From Nocardia otitidiscaviarum NBRC 14405 (lineage in GTDB: Bacteria; Actinomycetota; Actinomycetes; Mycobacteriales; Mycobacteriaceae), in the NCBI RefSeq assembly GCF_000308635.1, contig NZ_BAGD01000106.1, positions 1 through 64,000 on the forward strand: 64,000 bases of DNA. Reading direction: 5' to 3'. The notes below the pieces were generated by a model that was given only the letters and a program-made list of their open reading frames with translations, searched no databases and had not been told where the DNA came from. Below, piece by piece: positions 17,228 to 25,324 of the stretch; the stretch's first letter is position 1, and each line of letters starts with the position of its first letter. Position numbers and translations under genes: made by a program.

Positions 17228-17608
17228 ATGAACGTAGCTCTGTGGATAGTCGCCGGGGTGCTGGCGACCGTACTCCTCGCCAGCAGCGCCAAGCTGGTGA
17301 TCCCCAAGGAAAAGATCCTCGCCACCGGCAAATTCGCCGCGTGGGCCGAGGACTTCAGCCCGGCCGCCCTGAAAGCCCTCGGCGTCGTCGACCTCATGGG
17401 GGCGGTGGGCCTGATCCTGCCCGCCGTACTCGACATCGCACCGATCCTGGTACCGGTGGCGGCAACCGGCACGGCCCTCCTTTTCGCTGGCGCGATCATC
17501 GTGCGGATCCGGCGCGGATTGTGGACCACGGCCGTCGCCGAGGTGCTCTACCTGGCCATGGCGATCTTCGTGGCCTGGGGCCGCTTCACCCTCGAACCCT
17601 TCGCCTGA
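17228..17608 (+). CDS. DoxX-like four-helix membrane protein
   Basis: A 126-aa integral membrane protein with four hydrophobic helices (about residues 4-24, 48-66, 72-95, 98-118) and the DoxX-family features SSAKLVIPKEKILATGKFAAW and VVDLMGAVGLILPAVL. AGGAAG upstream of ATG 17228 is a plausible ribosome-binding site. The function of DoxX-like proteins is mostly unknown; some act in oxidative-stress complexes. A TetR gene lies upstream in the same direction. Confidence 0.85.
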   Translation: MNVALWIVAGVLATVLLASSAKLVIPKEKILATGKFAAWAEDFSPAALKALGVVDLMGAVGLILPAVLDIAPILVPVAATGTALLFAGAIIVRIRRGLWTTAVAEVLYLAMAIFVAWGRFTLEPFA

Positions 17609-17694
17609 CTCGACGCGTGTCGCAGGTCCCGGACATCTCACCTTCAGACCGCGCAGCCACCTCACGGCGGCTCACAACCGTTGGCCCCGACCAT

Positions 17695-18001
17695 TCAGGG
17701 CAAGTCCGCGGCCGTGATGCCGTCCGGATGTCCGGGCGGCCATTCCACCAGCTCGATGCGGTAGCCGTCCGGGTCGGTGAGCCACGATGTTTTCGGACCC
17801 TGCGGGCCTCCCGGGTATTCCACCGGCGGGGCGGTGGACCAACTCCAGCGACGCCGCCGGTTCGTCGGGGAACCGAAGGATCACGAGGAGACTGCCGTCG
17901 CCGACGGCGACCCTGCCCAACTCGACATAGCCCAAGGCGGTGTAGAAATCGAGCGAGCGGTCCAGGTCGGTGACGCGGTAGGAGACGAAGAGCGTCTTCA
18001 C
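17695..18001 (-). pseudogene. VOC/glyoxalase-fold gene with out-of-frame internal deletion
   Basis: The 5' half from GTG 18001 (strong GAGGAGG site) reads KTLFVSYRVTDLDRSLDFYT and continues to SLELVHRPA, a normal VOC first module. Near 17826 the frame changes. In another frame the family C-terminus continues as VEYPGGPQGPKTSWLTDPDG and YRIELVEWPPGHPDGITAAD, ending at 17695. About 35 codons between the two parts, including the second metal-ligand strand, are missing. The 5' frame otherwise runs on as unrelated sequence. The gene is therefore disrupted. It overlaps the preceding DHFR-like gene by 4 bp (GTGA), so the two were an operon. Confidence 0.72.
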
Positions 18002-18442
18002 GCGACCTCCTCGGGTCGACGCACTCGATAGCGGAGGTGCGTGACGTCTCGGTCCTCGAGCCGTCGGACCAGGTCGAGTTCGATGTGCCGACCACCGAGG
18101 TGGTCGAAAAGGCGTCGGCCTTCCCCGAGCAGGACCGGGCGGTGCGTCCCCGTCATCCACCCGGTGAGTGAGGACGAAGATAGGTACACCATCGTGATGG
18201 TCGCCTTGCCAACGCCGGGCGAGTTCGAAGGTCCGACGGCCGGAGATCACCGCGCCGGTGGCCATCGCCTCGCGATAAACCTCGCCGCTCGGCCCCTCGG
18301 AGTTCCGGTCGTCGCGCCAGTTGAAAAGACGCCCACCCCCACGTCCGAGCTCCTGGCCCGGTCGATCGTCCGGACCAGCGATGTAGCCGTCGACCGACAT
18401 CGACATGTACAGCCGAATCGGATTGCCCACCCCGTCCTCCAT
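17998..18442 (-). pseudogene. Dihydrofolate-reductase-family (RibD C-terminal-like) gene with internal deletion
   Basis: From ATG 18442 (strong GAGGAGAG site) the product begins RLYMSMSVDGYIAGPDDRPG, then GAVISGRRTFELARRW and VPIFVLTHRVDDGDAPPG, the N-terminal half of the DHFR/RibD-like family. Near 18138 the frame breaks. The family C-terminus PVLLGEGRRLFDHLGG, ending DVTHLRYRVRR, continues in another frame to the stop at 17998. Roughly 50-60 codons that normally join these parts are absent. The remnant C-terminal frame still overlaps the VOC start by 4 bp, as in an intact operon. Confidence 0.72.
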
Positions 18443-18691
18443 CTCTCCTCCTCGGTGTGGGGACGCTTTACTCTCGCCCAACCAGTGCAGAGTGTCGATG
18501 AGGTAGACGTCAAGCGGCGGGCAAACTCATCGCCGTGCAGCCGAATTGCACGACGGACCTCCCCTCGGCTACGGCACCCGTCTACTGGAACGCAGAGCAA
18601 CTCCTACACGCCGACTCACAGGTCGACTGAGCCGCACCGCCGGGCGCGGCGGAAGCCTGAGCCGACACCGCGGCGCGTAGTCTCAGCACCT

Positions 18692-19045
18692 ATGCCGTCC
18701 GGCGGTAGCAGACAGGTTCGTGCCGCGCGCAAGCGCAAGCGGCGGATGGCACGCGTCGTCCACGACCTCACCGACGCGCAGTGGGACGCGCTCGAGACCT
18801 GCTGGGGCGGGTGCGCCTACTGCGGCGCCCACGCCATCCCGCTGCAGAAGGACTGTGTGCAGGCCATTTCACGCGGCGGCCGCTACACCCTCGGTAACGT
18901 CGTGCCCGCGTGCGGGTCGTGCAATGCCAGCAAGTGCAACGCGGAGGTGACCTGTTGGCTGCGACGCAAGAAGCTGGACGAACGCGCATTCCTCCTGCGC
19001 CACTACGAGATCTCGACCGAGCTCATCGCCCGCTTCGCCCAGTGA
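18692..19045 (+). CDS. Small HNH-type nuclease-like protein
   Basis: A 117-aa basic protein with an HNH/treble-clef module: CAYCG (about residues 44-48), LQKDCVQAISRGGRYTLGN, then CGSCNASKCN (about residues 78-87). The two CxxC pairs bind the structural zinc. The usual catalytic DH pair reads DC here (KDCVQ), so the first His of HNH is replaced by Cys; the Asn of GN and the SxCN end are kept. The N-terminus is rich in Arg/Lys, suiting nucleic-acid binding. It stands alone between a pseudogene pair and ychF. Confidence 0.75.
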   Translation: MPSGGSRQVRAARKRKRRMARVVHDLTDAQWDALETCWGGCAYCGAHAIPLQKDCVQAISRGGRYTLGNVVPACGSCNASKCNAEVTCWLRRKKLDERAFLLRHYEISTELIARFAQ

Positions 19046-19172
19046 CACAGCCACCAACCGTGGTCGCCGCAGTGCACAGTCACCGTGAGATCTCGAACTC
19101 GCTCAACGGGCCTCGCTCCGAGCCACGGCATTCAATGTGCGTCGACTGCCGATCGCCGGGTAGCCCGGACGT

Positions 19173-20252
19173 TCAGACGTTGAACCGGAATTCGACCACG
19201 TCCCCATCCGCCATCACGTAGTCCTTACCCTCCATCCGCACCTTGCCCGCGGACTTGGCGGCCGCCATGGAGCCCGCTGCGACCAGGTCGGCGAAGGCGA
19301 CGATTTCGGCCTTGATGAAGCCGCGTTCGAAGTCGGTGTGGATGACGCCGGCGGCCTTGGGGGCGGTATCGCCCTGGTGGATGGTCCAGGCTCGGGCTTC
19401 CTTGGGACCGGCGGTGAGGTAGGTCTGGAGGCCGAGGGTGTGGAAGCCGGCGCGGGCCAGGGCGTGCAGGCCGGGTTCGGTTTGGCCGATGGATTCGAGG
19501 AGTTCCAGGGCGGATTCGGGGTCGAGTTCGAGGAGTTCGGCTTCGACCTTGGCGTCCAGGAAGACGGCGTCGGCGGGGGCGACGGCGGCTTTCAGCTCGG
19601 CCTTGCGGGCCTCGTCGGTGAGCACCGATTCGTCGGCGTTGAAGACGTAGAGGAACGGCTTGGTGGTGAGCAGGGACAGTTCCCTCAGGAGTTCGCCGTC
19701 GATCTTGTCGCGGACGGAGAAGAGGGTCTTACCCTCGTTGAGGAACTCCTGAGCCTGCTTGGCGGCGTCGGCGACCGGCTTGCGGTCCTTCTTGACCTTG
19801 GCTTCCTTGTCGAGGCGCACCACCGCCTTCTCCAGGGTCTGCAGGTCGGCGAGGATGAGCTCGGTCTCGATGACCTCGATATCGGACAGCGGATCGACCT
19901 TGCCGTCCACATGTACCACGTCATCGTCGGCGAACACGCGCACCACCTGGCAGATGGCGTCGGCCTCGCGGATATTGGCCAGGAACTTGTTGCCCAGGCC
20001 CGCGCCCTCGGACGCCCCCTTCACGATGCCCGCGATATCGACGAAGGACACCGTGGCGGGCACGATGCGCTCGGAGCCGAAAATCTCGGCGAGCTGGTCG
20101 AGCCTCGGGTCGGGCAGCGGGACCACGCCGACGTTCGGCTCGATGGTGGCGAACGGGTAGTTCGCGGCGAGCACGTCATTGCGGGTCAGCGCATTGAACA
20201 GCGTCGACTTTCCGACATTGGGCAGGCCGACGATTCCGAGGGTGAGACTCAC
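19173..20252 (-). CDS. ychF: Redox-regulated P-loop ATPase/GTPase YchF (OLA1 family)
   Basis: A 359-aa Obg-family P-loop ATPase that binds ribosomes and acts in stress response. G1 is GLPNVGKST (residues 9-17), G3 DIAG (about 72-75), and the G4-equivalent is NADE (about 207-210), a change from NKxD that fits the preference of this family for ATP. The C-terminal TGS domain ends in GKDYVMADGDVVEFRFNV. Length is normal. It is divergent from the TPR gene at 20384. In M. tuberculosis the homologue is, from memory, Rv1112, so this starts the conserved backbone. Confidence 0.97.
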   Translation of the reverse strand: MSLTLGIVGLPNVGKSTLFNALTRNDVLAANYPFATIEPNVGVVPLPDPRLDQLAEIFGSERIVPATVSFVDIAGIVKGASEGAGLGNKFLANIREADAICQVVRVFADDDVVHVDGKVDPLSDIEVIETELILADLQTLEKAVVRLDKEAKVKKDRKPVADAAKQAQEFLNEGKTLFSVRDKIDGELLRELSLLTTKPFLYVFNADESVLTDEARKAELKAAVAPADAVFLDAKVEAELLELDPESALELLESIGQTEPGLHALARAGFHTLGLQTYLTAGPKEARAWTIHQGDTAPKAAGVIHTDFERGFIKAEIVAFADLVAAGSMAAAKSAGKVRMEGKDYVMADGDVVEFRFNV

Positions 20253-20383
20253 GGAGAGCAGATTCTACCCGCGCGCACCACCGGGAACCGCGCCGGGCGG
20301 GCGTTCTCGTCGGTGCCCGCCGATACCATCCGATACGAGGCGAGGCCGCGAACCGGCCGCCGCCGACGATTCGAGGGGGTGCC

Positions 20384-21751
20384 GTGGTGGCGTATTCGAG
20401 ACCTATCCCGCTGGGCGACGCGCTCAACGCGCTGAACAGGCAGTTGGCGAATGCCGCGGCCGCCGGGCAGCTGTCGCTCACCGTCCCGGCCGACGGCGGC
20501 CCGCTGCGACTGCTCCCGCACAGTGTCGAACTGACGCTGCGACTCACCGCGGTGGACACCGCGCACGGTCGGGAGTTCCTCGTCTCCGATGCGGCAGGCG
20601 AAACCGCTTCGCACACAATCACGTTGACGCTACAGCCAGGCTCGAGCGAGTGGACCGCCCCCGCTCCACTCGCACGGGTGAGCGCCGGGGAGCCGGATGC
20701 CCAGCCGCCCGCTCCCGCCCCGACCGACCCGCATGCCGAAATCATCGCCCTGCATGCGGGCATCCTCGCCGATCGGGACCGACTACTCGGTCCCCTCCAT
20801 CGGGACACGCTCATGTCCGGGGCGAACCTCGCCCGCGCCTACCGCGAGGCGGGAGCGTACGACGACGCCGTCAATCTGTACGAACGCGTCGTCATCGACT
20901 GCGAGAGCACATTTGGCGCGCATGACTCGGACACCCTGCGCTTCCGTGCCAGCCTGGGACACACCTACCGGGAGGCGGGCAGGCTCGCCGAGGCCATCGC
21001 CGCCGATGAACGGACCCTGGCGGACAACGAGCAGGTACACGGCTCGGACCACCCGAATACGCTCATGGCCCGGCACAACCTCGCCCACGACTATCGGGCG
21101 GCCGACCGTCTCGACGAGGCCATCGCCACGCTCCGCGCAGCGCTGGCCACCAGTGAGCGCCTCTGCGGATTCGACGACGCGAACACCCTCGCCCTCGTCG
21201 AATTCCTGGCCGGAGCACTGCGCGACGCCGAACGCATCGACGAGGCAGCCGAACTCGACGAACGGCTGCTGGCCACCCGGGAGCGCCTACTCGGGCCGGA
21301 CCACCCGGACACCTTGTACGCGATGAACGCGTTGGCGGAGGATCGCGGCCACCAAGGCCGCCACGAGGAGTCCGTCGAGATCTACCGCCGTGCACTCACC
21401 ACCGCCGAACGAACACTGGGTGCGGAGCACCCCGTCTCCACCCGCACCCGTAACGGCCTGGCCTTCGCCTATGACCGGCTGGGATGCCTGGATCTGGCGG
21501 TCGAACTGTTCGAGCAGGCGGTCGTCGACCGCGAACGAGAGCAGGGCCCCGATCACCCGCTCACCCTGCTGGCCCGCAACAACCTGGCCTCCGCCTACTT
21601 CGGGCTGCATCGGTACGCCGAGGCCATCGCCCTGTTCCGGCGCGTGGTCGCCGACCGCGAGCGGGTGCTGGGCGCGAGCCATCCGGATACCTTGAAGTCG
21701 CGCGAGCACCTGGCACTCACCTATGCGGAGAGCCTGCGCAGCCACCATTGA
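20384..21751 (+). CDS. TPR protein with N-terminal Trypco2-like domain
   Basis: A 455-aa soluble protein. Residues 5-90 resemble the trypsin-co-occurring domain 2 (Trypco2) layout: PLGDALNALNRQLANA helix, VELTLRLTAVDT strand, SHTITLTLQP end. Residues about 130-450 are eight 42-residue kinesin-light-chain-type TPRs, each opening with a G-x-x-H-P-x-T-L motif (for example LLGPDHPDTL). Such TPR modules bind proteins; Trypco2 occurs in predicted NTPase/protease conflict systems. GAGGGGG precedes the GTG pair at 20384/20387. No protease or NTPase partner is adjacent. The TPR call is firm, the Trypco2 call tentative. Confidence 0.8.
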   Translation: MVAYSRPIPLGDALNALNRQLANAAAAGQLSLTVPADGGPLRLLPHSVELTLRLTAVDTAHGREFLVSDAAGETASHTITLTLQPGSSEWTAPAPLARVSAGEPDAQPPAPAPTDPHAEIIALHAGILADRDRLLGPLHRDTLMSGANLARAYREAGAYDDAVNLYERVVIDCESTFGAHDSDTLRFRASLGHTYREAGRLAEAIAADERTLADNEQVHGSDHPNTLMARHNLAHDYRAADRLDEAIATLRAALATSERLCGFDDANTLALVEFLAGALRDAERIDEAAELDERLLATRERLLGPDHPDTLYAMNALAEDRGHQGRHEESVEIYRRALTTAERTLGAEHPVSTRTRNGLAFAYDRLGCLDLAVELFEQAVVDREREQGPDHPLTLLARNNLASAYFGLHRYAEAIALFRRVVADRERVLGASHPDTLKSREHLALTYAESLRSHH

Positions 21752-21786
21752 CCGGCGGTACCGGGACCACCGCACCCGGCATGTCG

Positions 21787-22395
21787 TCAGCTGCGCGGAT
21801 CGCGGCCCAGGTAGCCGAGCAGTTCGTCGACCACCGGGGTCGCACTGTCACCGGTCTGCACGATGTCGGCGTACGCACCCCACTGCCGCAGCGGCTCCAC
21901 CAGCCCCCGGGCGGCGACGAGCAGATGCCCGGCGAGTTCGTCGTCGAGCGGGTTCGGCTGACCGGTGGCGACGGCGATATCCCAGGCGTGCACGGCCGCG
22001 TCGAGCGCGCACATGACGGCGGCGACGGGGGTCGGCAGCGCGCCGTGCGGCAGCGGCGTGGGGACGGTTTCGGTGTCGTCGGTGACGGTGGCCCAGGCGG
22101 CGGCGGTCTCGTCGACGGCCGCGCGCACCAGGTCGGCGGCCGCGCCGTCGAGCGTGCCGGACGGCGCGAACGGGTCGGACGCGGGTCCGGCTCCGATGCC
22201 GAGCGCGGCGGCGTAGGCGAGCTGATCACCGGCGGCGTGCTGGATCACCTGGGTGACCGTCCATTCGGAGCAGGGGGTGGGCAACTGCCACTGGTCGTCG
22301 CCTATACCGGCGACCACATCGGTGAGCGCCGCGTAGGAGGTGGCGAGCACATCGCGCCAGACAGGGGCGAGGGCGGCGGTGTTCAAGTCGGTCAT
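21787..22395 (-). CDS. TIGR03086 family DinB-like metal-binding protein
   Basis: A 202-aa helical-bundle protein of the TIGR03086/maleylpyruvate-isomerase-like family. The hallmark helix reads TPCSEWTVTQVIQHAAGDQL (about residues 40-59), and DAAVHAWDIAVATGQ (about residues 132-146) supplies the second His. It could be a thiol-dependent (mycothiol) enzyme, as proposed for DinB-like families. It is divergent from a WYL regulator across 91 bp with a clean dyad, a common arrangement for this family, so it is probably regulated by that protein. Confidence 0.87.
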   Translation of the reverse strand: MTDLNTAALAPVWRDVLATSYAALTDVVAGIGDDQWQLPTPCSEWTVTQVIQHAAGDQLAYAAALGIGAGPASDPFAPSGTLDGAAADLVRAAVDETAAAWATVTDDTETVPTPLPHGALPTPVAAVMCALDAAVHAWDIAVATGQPNPLDDELAGHLLVAARGLVEPLRQWGAYADIVQTGDSATPVVDELLGYLGRDPRS

Positions 22396-22446
22396 TGTTC
22401 TTGCCTTCCAGGTCGTTTCGATCCGTTGAGATAAAGGTATGACCCC

Positions 22447-22469
22447 ATTAGGCTGACTTTCTTCCTAAT
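22447..22469. promoter_or_regulatory. Dyad between TIGR03086 and WYL genes
   Basis: ATTAGG (22447-22452) and CCTAAT (22464-22469) form a perfect 6-bp inverted repeat with an 11-bp spacer. It lies 18 bp before ATG 22487 and about 50 bp from the divergent ATG at 22395. This is a plausible operator for the WYL regulator acting on both genes. Confidence 0.5.
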
Positions 22470-22486
22470 AATCCGAATCCGGGAAC

Positions 22487-23449
22487 ATGCCTACTGTGAC
22501 CTCCACCACAACACGAGCGCTGCGGCTGCTATCCCTGCTCCAGGACCGGACCTACACCGGCCGGGAACTCGCCATCCGCCTCGGCGTCAGCGAACGCACC
22601 CTGCGCGAGGACATAGCCCGACTGCGCGCCCTCGGCTACCCCGTGCACGCCGAACGCGGTGCGATCGGCGGTTACCGCCTGGGGCAGGGCAAGACCATGC
22701 CGCCGCTGCTGCTCGACGACGACGAGGCAGTGGCGGTCGCGGTCGCGGTGGGCCTGGCCGAGGACGGCTCGACCGGTATCGCCGATATCAGCGAGAGCAT
22801 GACCCGCGCCTGGGCCAAAATGGCACGCATCATGCCGAAACGCTTGCAGCGCAGGGTGACCGCGCTACGTGGCGCGACCGATATCGGCCCCGCGGTCACC
22901 GCCTCCCGCGAACCCGACGCCCCCGTCCCCGCCGGAACTCTGGTCACCGTCGCCGCTGCCATTCGCGCCGCCACGACCCTCCGTGTCGACAGCGCGGAAG
23001 TGGAGCCGTACCGCCTGATCAGCTGGCAGCGGCGTTGGTATCTGGTCGCCTACAGCCTGGAATCGCATGCCTGGCAAGCACTTCCGATCGCACGGATGGC
23101 CACGCTCACCGCCGAATCCCGCCACTTCGCCCCGCGCCCCCTCCCCGAGGCGGACCTGGTCGCCTTCGTCCTGCGCGAAATCGCCAGCAGCGGCTGGAAA
23201 GTCCATGCCCGGGTCACCGTCCTGGCTCCGGCGGAGACCGTCATCGCCCGGATCAACCCCACCGTCGGAGTCGTCGAACCGCTCGACGACATCTCCTGCC
23301 TCCTGCTCACCGGCGCGGACACTCTGGAGACCATCGCCGTCTACCTCGGCATGCTCATGATGGACTTCCGAGTGGACGACCCGCCCGAACTGGTCGCACA
23401 CATTCGCACCCTGGCCCGCCGCTACACCGCCGCCACCGCGCCCGAGTAG
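22487..23449 (+). CDS. HTH/WYL-domain transcriptional regulator
   Basis: A 320-aa regulator: DeoR-like HTH_11 (TYTGRELAIRLGVSERTLRE, about residues 22-41; GYPVHAERGAIGGYRLGQG wing), then a WYL domain whose core reads EPYRLISWQRRWYLVAYSLE (about residues 172-191), ending with the WCX module. WYL domains sense small ligands, probably nucleotides. Divergent from the TIGR03086 gene; converges with the ABC permease gene with a 7-bp gap. Confidence 0.92.
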   Translation: MPTVTSTTTRALRLLSLLQDRTYTGRELAIRLGVSERTLREDIARLRALGYPVHAERGAIGGYRLGQGKTMPPLLLDDDEAVAVAVAVGLAEDGSTGIADISESMTRAWAKMARIMPKRLQRRVTALRGATDIGPAVTASREPDAPVPAGTLVTVAAAIRAATTLRVDSAEVEPYRLISWQRRWYLVAYSLESHAWQALPIARMATLTAESRHFAPRPLPEADLVAFVLREIASSGWKVHARVTVLAPAETVIARINPTVGVVEPLDDISCLLLTGADTLETIAVYLGMLMMDFRVDDPPELVAHIRTLARRYTAATAPE

Positions 23450-23456
23450 CCGCTGC

Positions 23457-24305
23457 TCACCGGCCGCCGAGCCCGGAGAGGGCGATGCCGCGGATGAAGG
23501 CGCGTTGGGCCAGGGCGTAGACGACGATCAGCGGGAGCAGGATGAGGATGGCGGCGGACATGAGGAGGGGCCAATCGGTGTGGTACTGGCCTTGCAGGCG
23601 AACCAGGCCGAGGGTGGCGGTGGCGTAGTCGTTGCGTTGGATCATGATCAGGGGCCAGAGGAAGTCGTTCCAGACGGTGATCCAGGTGAGCACGGCCAGC
23701 ACCATGAGGGCGGGGCGGGTGTGCGGGAGCAGGACGCGCCAGTAGATCTGCCAGGGGGTGCAGCCGTCGAGGATGGCGGCCTCCTCCAGTTCGCCGGGGA
23801 GGGTGGCGAAGAACTGGCGCATGAGATAGGTGCCGAAGGCGCTGCCGAACAGGCTCGGGACGATCATGGACCAGGGGGTGTCCACCCAGCCGAGGAAGCG
23901 CATGAGAATGAACTGCGGGATGACGGTGACGGTGAGTGGCACCATCAGCGTGGCCAGGTAGCAGACGAACAGGACATCGCGGCCGGGGAACCGCAGGCGG
24001 GCGAAGGCGTATCCGGCGAGCGAGCAGAAGAACACCTGCCCGGCGGTGACGCAGGCGGCGTAGACGGCGGTGTTGAGGAGCATGCGGCCCAACGGAATGA
24101 GCTCGAAGACCTCGGCGTAGTTGGACCACTGCGGATGCGCGGGCAGCGGGGACGGATCGGTCACACCGCCATCGGATTTCAACGACGCCGACAGCGCCCA
24201 GAGAATGGGGACCAGCGCACACCAGCCGACACCGACGAGCGCCAGATAGGCGAGCGCGCCTCCGGCGATTCGCCGCCGGATATTGCCGCCCACCCGCGCG
24301 CTCAC
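23457..24305 (-). CDS. ABC transporter permease, carbohydrate uptake family (MalG-like)
   Basis: A 282-aa inner-membrane permease with six predicted helices. The EAA loop that contacts the ATPase reads EEAAILDGCTPWQIYWRVLL (about residues 178-197). GTG 24305 overlaps the stop of the upstream permease by 4 bp (GTGA), so the two are translationally coupled. Last gene of the SBP - MalF - MalG operon. The operon has no ATPase gene; in actinobacteria a shared MsiK-type ATPase often serves such importers. Confidence 0.92.
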   Translation of the reverse strand: MSARVGGNIRRRIAGGALAYLALVGVGWCALVPILWALSASLKSDGGVTDPSPLPAHPQWSNYAEVFELIPLGRMLLNTAVYAACVTAGQVFFCSLAGYAFARLRFPGRDVLFVCYLATLMVPLTVTVIPQFILMRFLGWVDTPWSMIVPSLFGSAFGTYLMRQFFATLPGELEEAAILDGCTPWQIYWRVLLPHTRPALMVLAVLTWITVWNDFLWPLIMIQRNDYATATLGLVRLQGQYHTDWPLLMSAAILILLPLIVVYALAQRAFIRGIALSGLGGR

Positions 24306-25258
24306 CGCTCCGCCTCGTCGCGGCGAGCCAGCCGCAGTTGCACGAGCGTGAGCACCAGCAGCAGCGCGAAGATCACCCAGGCCAGCGCGGCGGCGTAGCC
24401 GATCTCGTAGAAGCGGAATGCGTTCTGGAACAGCATGATTCCGAGCACGTAGGTGCCGGTTTCCGGACCGCCGTTGCCGCCGGTGAGGGCATACGCCTGA
24501 TCGAAGGCCTGCACGGTGTTGATGACCGTGATGACGAAGACGAACGACAGCGCGCCCCGGATGAGCGGCAGGGTGATCGACCGGAAGCGCCGCAGCGGTC
24601 CCGCACCGTCGATTCGCGCTGCCTCGTACAGGTTTTCGGGCACGCCCTGCATGGCGGCGAGCAGGATCACCGTGGCGAACGGCACGCTCTTCCACACGGT
24701 CACGATGCTCAGCGAGACCAGTGCCCAATCCGGATCGGTCAGCCACGGCACCGGCCCCAGCCCGACCCACCCGAGCCCGAGGTTCACCAGCCCGTCCTCG
24801 GTGGCGAAGAGGAACCGGAACACCACGGCCATGGCGACCGTGGCGGCCACCAGCGGCAGGAACGCCAGCGTGCGGAACAGGCCGATACCGGGCAGTTTCC
24901 GATTCAGCAGCCCGGCCACGGCCAGACTGATCACCACCGTGGGCAGCAGGGTGAGCAGCGTGAACACCGCCGTGTTCCGCAGCGCTATATAGAACAGCGG
25001 ATCATCGGCGAACAACCGCCGGTAGTTCCCCGTTCCGACGAACCGCGGCGGAGCGAACAGATCCCAGGAATGGAAGCTCAGGTACAGCGAGAAACCCAGC
25101 GGGAACAGCAGGAACACCGCGACCGCCGCCACATTCGGAGCCACGAACGCCGCACCCGCCCGCGCCCGCCGCCGAGCCAGCGCGGAGCCCGGCCCGGACG
25201 AGCGCTCCCGCCGCGGCCGCCCCGCATCCACTCGCTGGCGATCCAGCACCCCGGTCAC
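24302..25258 (-). CDS. ABC transporter permease, carbohydrate uptake family (MalF-like)
   Basis: A 318-aa inner-membrane permease. The first helix AAFVAPNVAAVAVFLLFPLG is followed by the periplasmic SWDLFAPPRFVGTGNYRRLF loop typical of CUT1 systems; the EAA loop is ENLYEAARIDGAGPLRRFRS. The start is uncertain: GTG 25258 or GTG 25291, 34 bp after the stop of the binding-protein gene. It forms the channel with the MalG-like partner and probably imports a sugar or glycerol-phosphate compound. Confidence 0.9.
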   Translation of the reverse strand: MTGVLDRQRVDAGRPRRERSSGPGSALARRRARAGAAFVAPNVAAVAVFLLFPLGFSLYLSFHSWDLFAPPRFVGTGNYRRLFADDPLFYIALRNTAVFTLLTLLPTVVISLAVAGLLNRKLPGIGLFRTLAFLPLVAATVAMAVVFRFLFATEDGLVNLGLGWVGLGPVPWLTDPDWALVSLSIVTVWKSVPFATVILLAAMQGVPENLYEAARIDGAGPLRRFRSITLPLIRGALSFVFVITVINTVQAFDQAYALTGGNGGPETGTYVLGIMLFQNAFRFYEIGYAAALAWVIFALLLVLTLVQLRLARRDEAER

Positions 25259-25324
25259 GTCACCACCGCCCAATACCAACCCGCCGTCCACGCCACCGCC
25301 GGTGACAGGGGACCGCGAACCCGC

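Noticed and set aside
18247..18600. Minus-strand frame overlapping the DHFR remnant start
   Set aside because: No recognisable domain, mostly in the wrong frame over the DHFR-like N-terminus, and no ribosome-binding site.
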